NCBI GenBank assembly: GCA_030680575.1
Contig: JAUXVI010000031.1
Coordinates: forward strand, 1-42,306
Length of the DNA: 42,306 bases
Reading direction: 5' to 3'
Source of the DNA: Hylemonella sp.
GTDB lineage: Bacteria; Pseudomonadota; Gammaproteobacteria; Burkholderiales; Burkholderiaceae_C
Positions 41,776-42,306 of this stretch are shown here, piece after piece. Positions within the stretch are counted from its first letter, which is position 1. Each line of letters begins with the position of its first letter. The notes below the pieces were generated by a model that did not search any database, was not told where the DNA came from, and saw nothing but the letters and a program-made list of their open reading frames with translations. The translations under genes and the position numbers were made by a program.

Positions 41776-42306
41776 ATGGCCACAACGGTACTCACGATCA
41801 GCAGCAAGAACTACGGAGCCTGGGCCCTGCGCGGCTGGTTGATGGCCCGCCTGGCCAAGCTGGATTTCACCGAAAAGATCATCTCTCCCGACGATCCGGC
41901 CATGAAGGCCGAAATGCTGTTGCTCTCGGCCTCGATGCGGGTGCCGGCGCTGGAGCACGACGGCATCCATGTGTGGGACACGCTGGCGATTGGCGAATAC
42001 CTCAATGAGATCAAACCCAAGGCCGGTCTGTTGCCGGCCGACCGGGCGGCTCGCGCGCATTGCCGCGCCATCTGCGGCGAGATGCATTCGGGCTTCAGTT
42101 CCATGCGTTCATCGTTGCCGATGAACATCAAGGCGCACTTTCCGAACTTCAAACTCTGGTCGCGCGCACAGACGGACATCGACCGTATCGAGGCGATCTG
42201 GACTGAGTGTCTGGAAACCTACGGCGGGCCCTACCTCTTTGGTGCCAAGCCCTGCATGGCGGACGCGATGTTCGCGCCGGTGGTCACGCGTTTCATCACC
42301 TACGGG
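41776..42306 (+). CDS. glutathione S-transferase family protein (5' part)
   Basis: The window end cuts the gene after 177 codons with the frame still open. ATG 41776 has GAGGAG 8 nt upstream. The N-terminal thioredoxin-like domain has TISSKNYGAWALRGWLMARL, MRVPALEHDGIHVWDTLAI for the glutathione gamma-glutamyl site (normally VPxL...ES; here DT), and LPADRAARAHCRAICGEMH starting the helical domain. Ser/Asn at the start (SSKNYGAW) fit beta-class-like or 'YfcF-like' GSTs. Substrate unknown. Confidence 0.9.
   Translation, partial: MATTVLTISSKNYGAWALRGWLMARLAKLDFTEKIISPDDPAMKAEMLLLSASMRVPALEHDGIHVWDTLAIGEYLNEIKPKAGLLPADRAARAHCRAICGEMHSGFSSMRSSLPMNIKAHFPNFKLWSRAQTDIDRIEAIWTECLETYGGPYLFGAKPCMADAMFAPVVTRFITYG

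Noticed and set aside
1..42306. CRISPR arrays, rRNA genes, riboswitches
   Set aside because: I saw no regularly spaced repeats, no rRNA-like sequence and no recognisable riboswitch core on either strand.

Overview
The window looks like a chromosomal segment of a betaproteobacterium, most likely Burkholderiales/Comamonadaceae. The basis is the GC-rich core genes, the gene types (GSI-beta glutamine synthetase with NtrBC, a cysteine-type intracellular PHA depolymerase, a DUF3369/HD-GYP regulator) and a family of 17-nt GCTAT...ATAGC palindromes of the kind I associate with that family. It has two parts: an AT-richer, scrambled accessory block at about 1-11.4 kb, and an ordered, GC-rich core from about 11.5 kb to the end.

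Accessory block. It opens with the right end of an IS3-family element (1-141). This element is inserted into the 3' part of a very large minus-strand gene that carries a PD-(D/E)XK-like nuclease motif. That gene is the last of a tightly overlapping three-gene minus-strand operon: a 5'-truncated gene, an intact 517-codon gene and the IS-truncated large gene. I read this as the relic of a multi-gene DNA-targeting, probably anti-phage, system. At about 7220 the operon abuts a C-terminal scrap of an alpha/beta hydrolase on the other strand. This in turn abuts the 3'-truncated end of a second minus-strand operon: a small zinc-ribbon protein, a large serine recombinase with a C-terminal repeat region, a ParB-like protein, and a second ParB/RepB-like protein that has lost its C-terminus. 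The last three genes are coupled by 4-bp ATGA overlaps, and a hairpin covers the ribosome binding site of the zinc-ribbon gene. On its far side lie a C-terminal scrap of a HigA-type antitoxin, a tRNA/tmRNA-like T-arm, a CCTCCACCA motif and a strong terminator. These may be the eroded attachment site of the island. The recombinase-ParB-ParB-zinc-ribbon cassette is the best candidate here for an uncharacterised system.

Core block. First comes a signalling pair: a 1430-residue MHYT/seven-PAS histidine kinase overlapping an REC-DUF3369-HD-GYP regulator. Then follow rsuA, a frameshifted secreted beta-propeller gene, a secreted polysaccharide deacetylase, a fatty-acid hydroxylase-type membrane protein, an EI24/CysZ-like membrane protein and a MoaB/CinA-type protein. 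The nitrogen regulon comes next: two perfect NtrC sites and a sigma-54 promoter precede glnA, followed by a small exported protein, ntrB, ntrC and a further PAS histidine kinase. That kinase is a close paralogue of the C-terminal half of the giant kinase.

Right part. Convergent to this is xthA, then the overlapping minus-strand run thyA - EamA transporter - folA - DUF4337 protein, which joins thymidylate synthesis to regeneration of the tetrahydrofolate it consumes. Beyond lie a PilZ protein, an FAD-linked 2-hydroxyacid dehydrogenase with a DUF2069 membrane protein, a YihY/BrkB protein, an Mpo1-like protein, a membrane hydrolase-like protein, an alpha/beta hydrolase overlapping metY, a CBS-pair protein, an intracellular PHA depolymerase, and the 5' part of a glutathione S-transferase gene cut by the window end.
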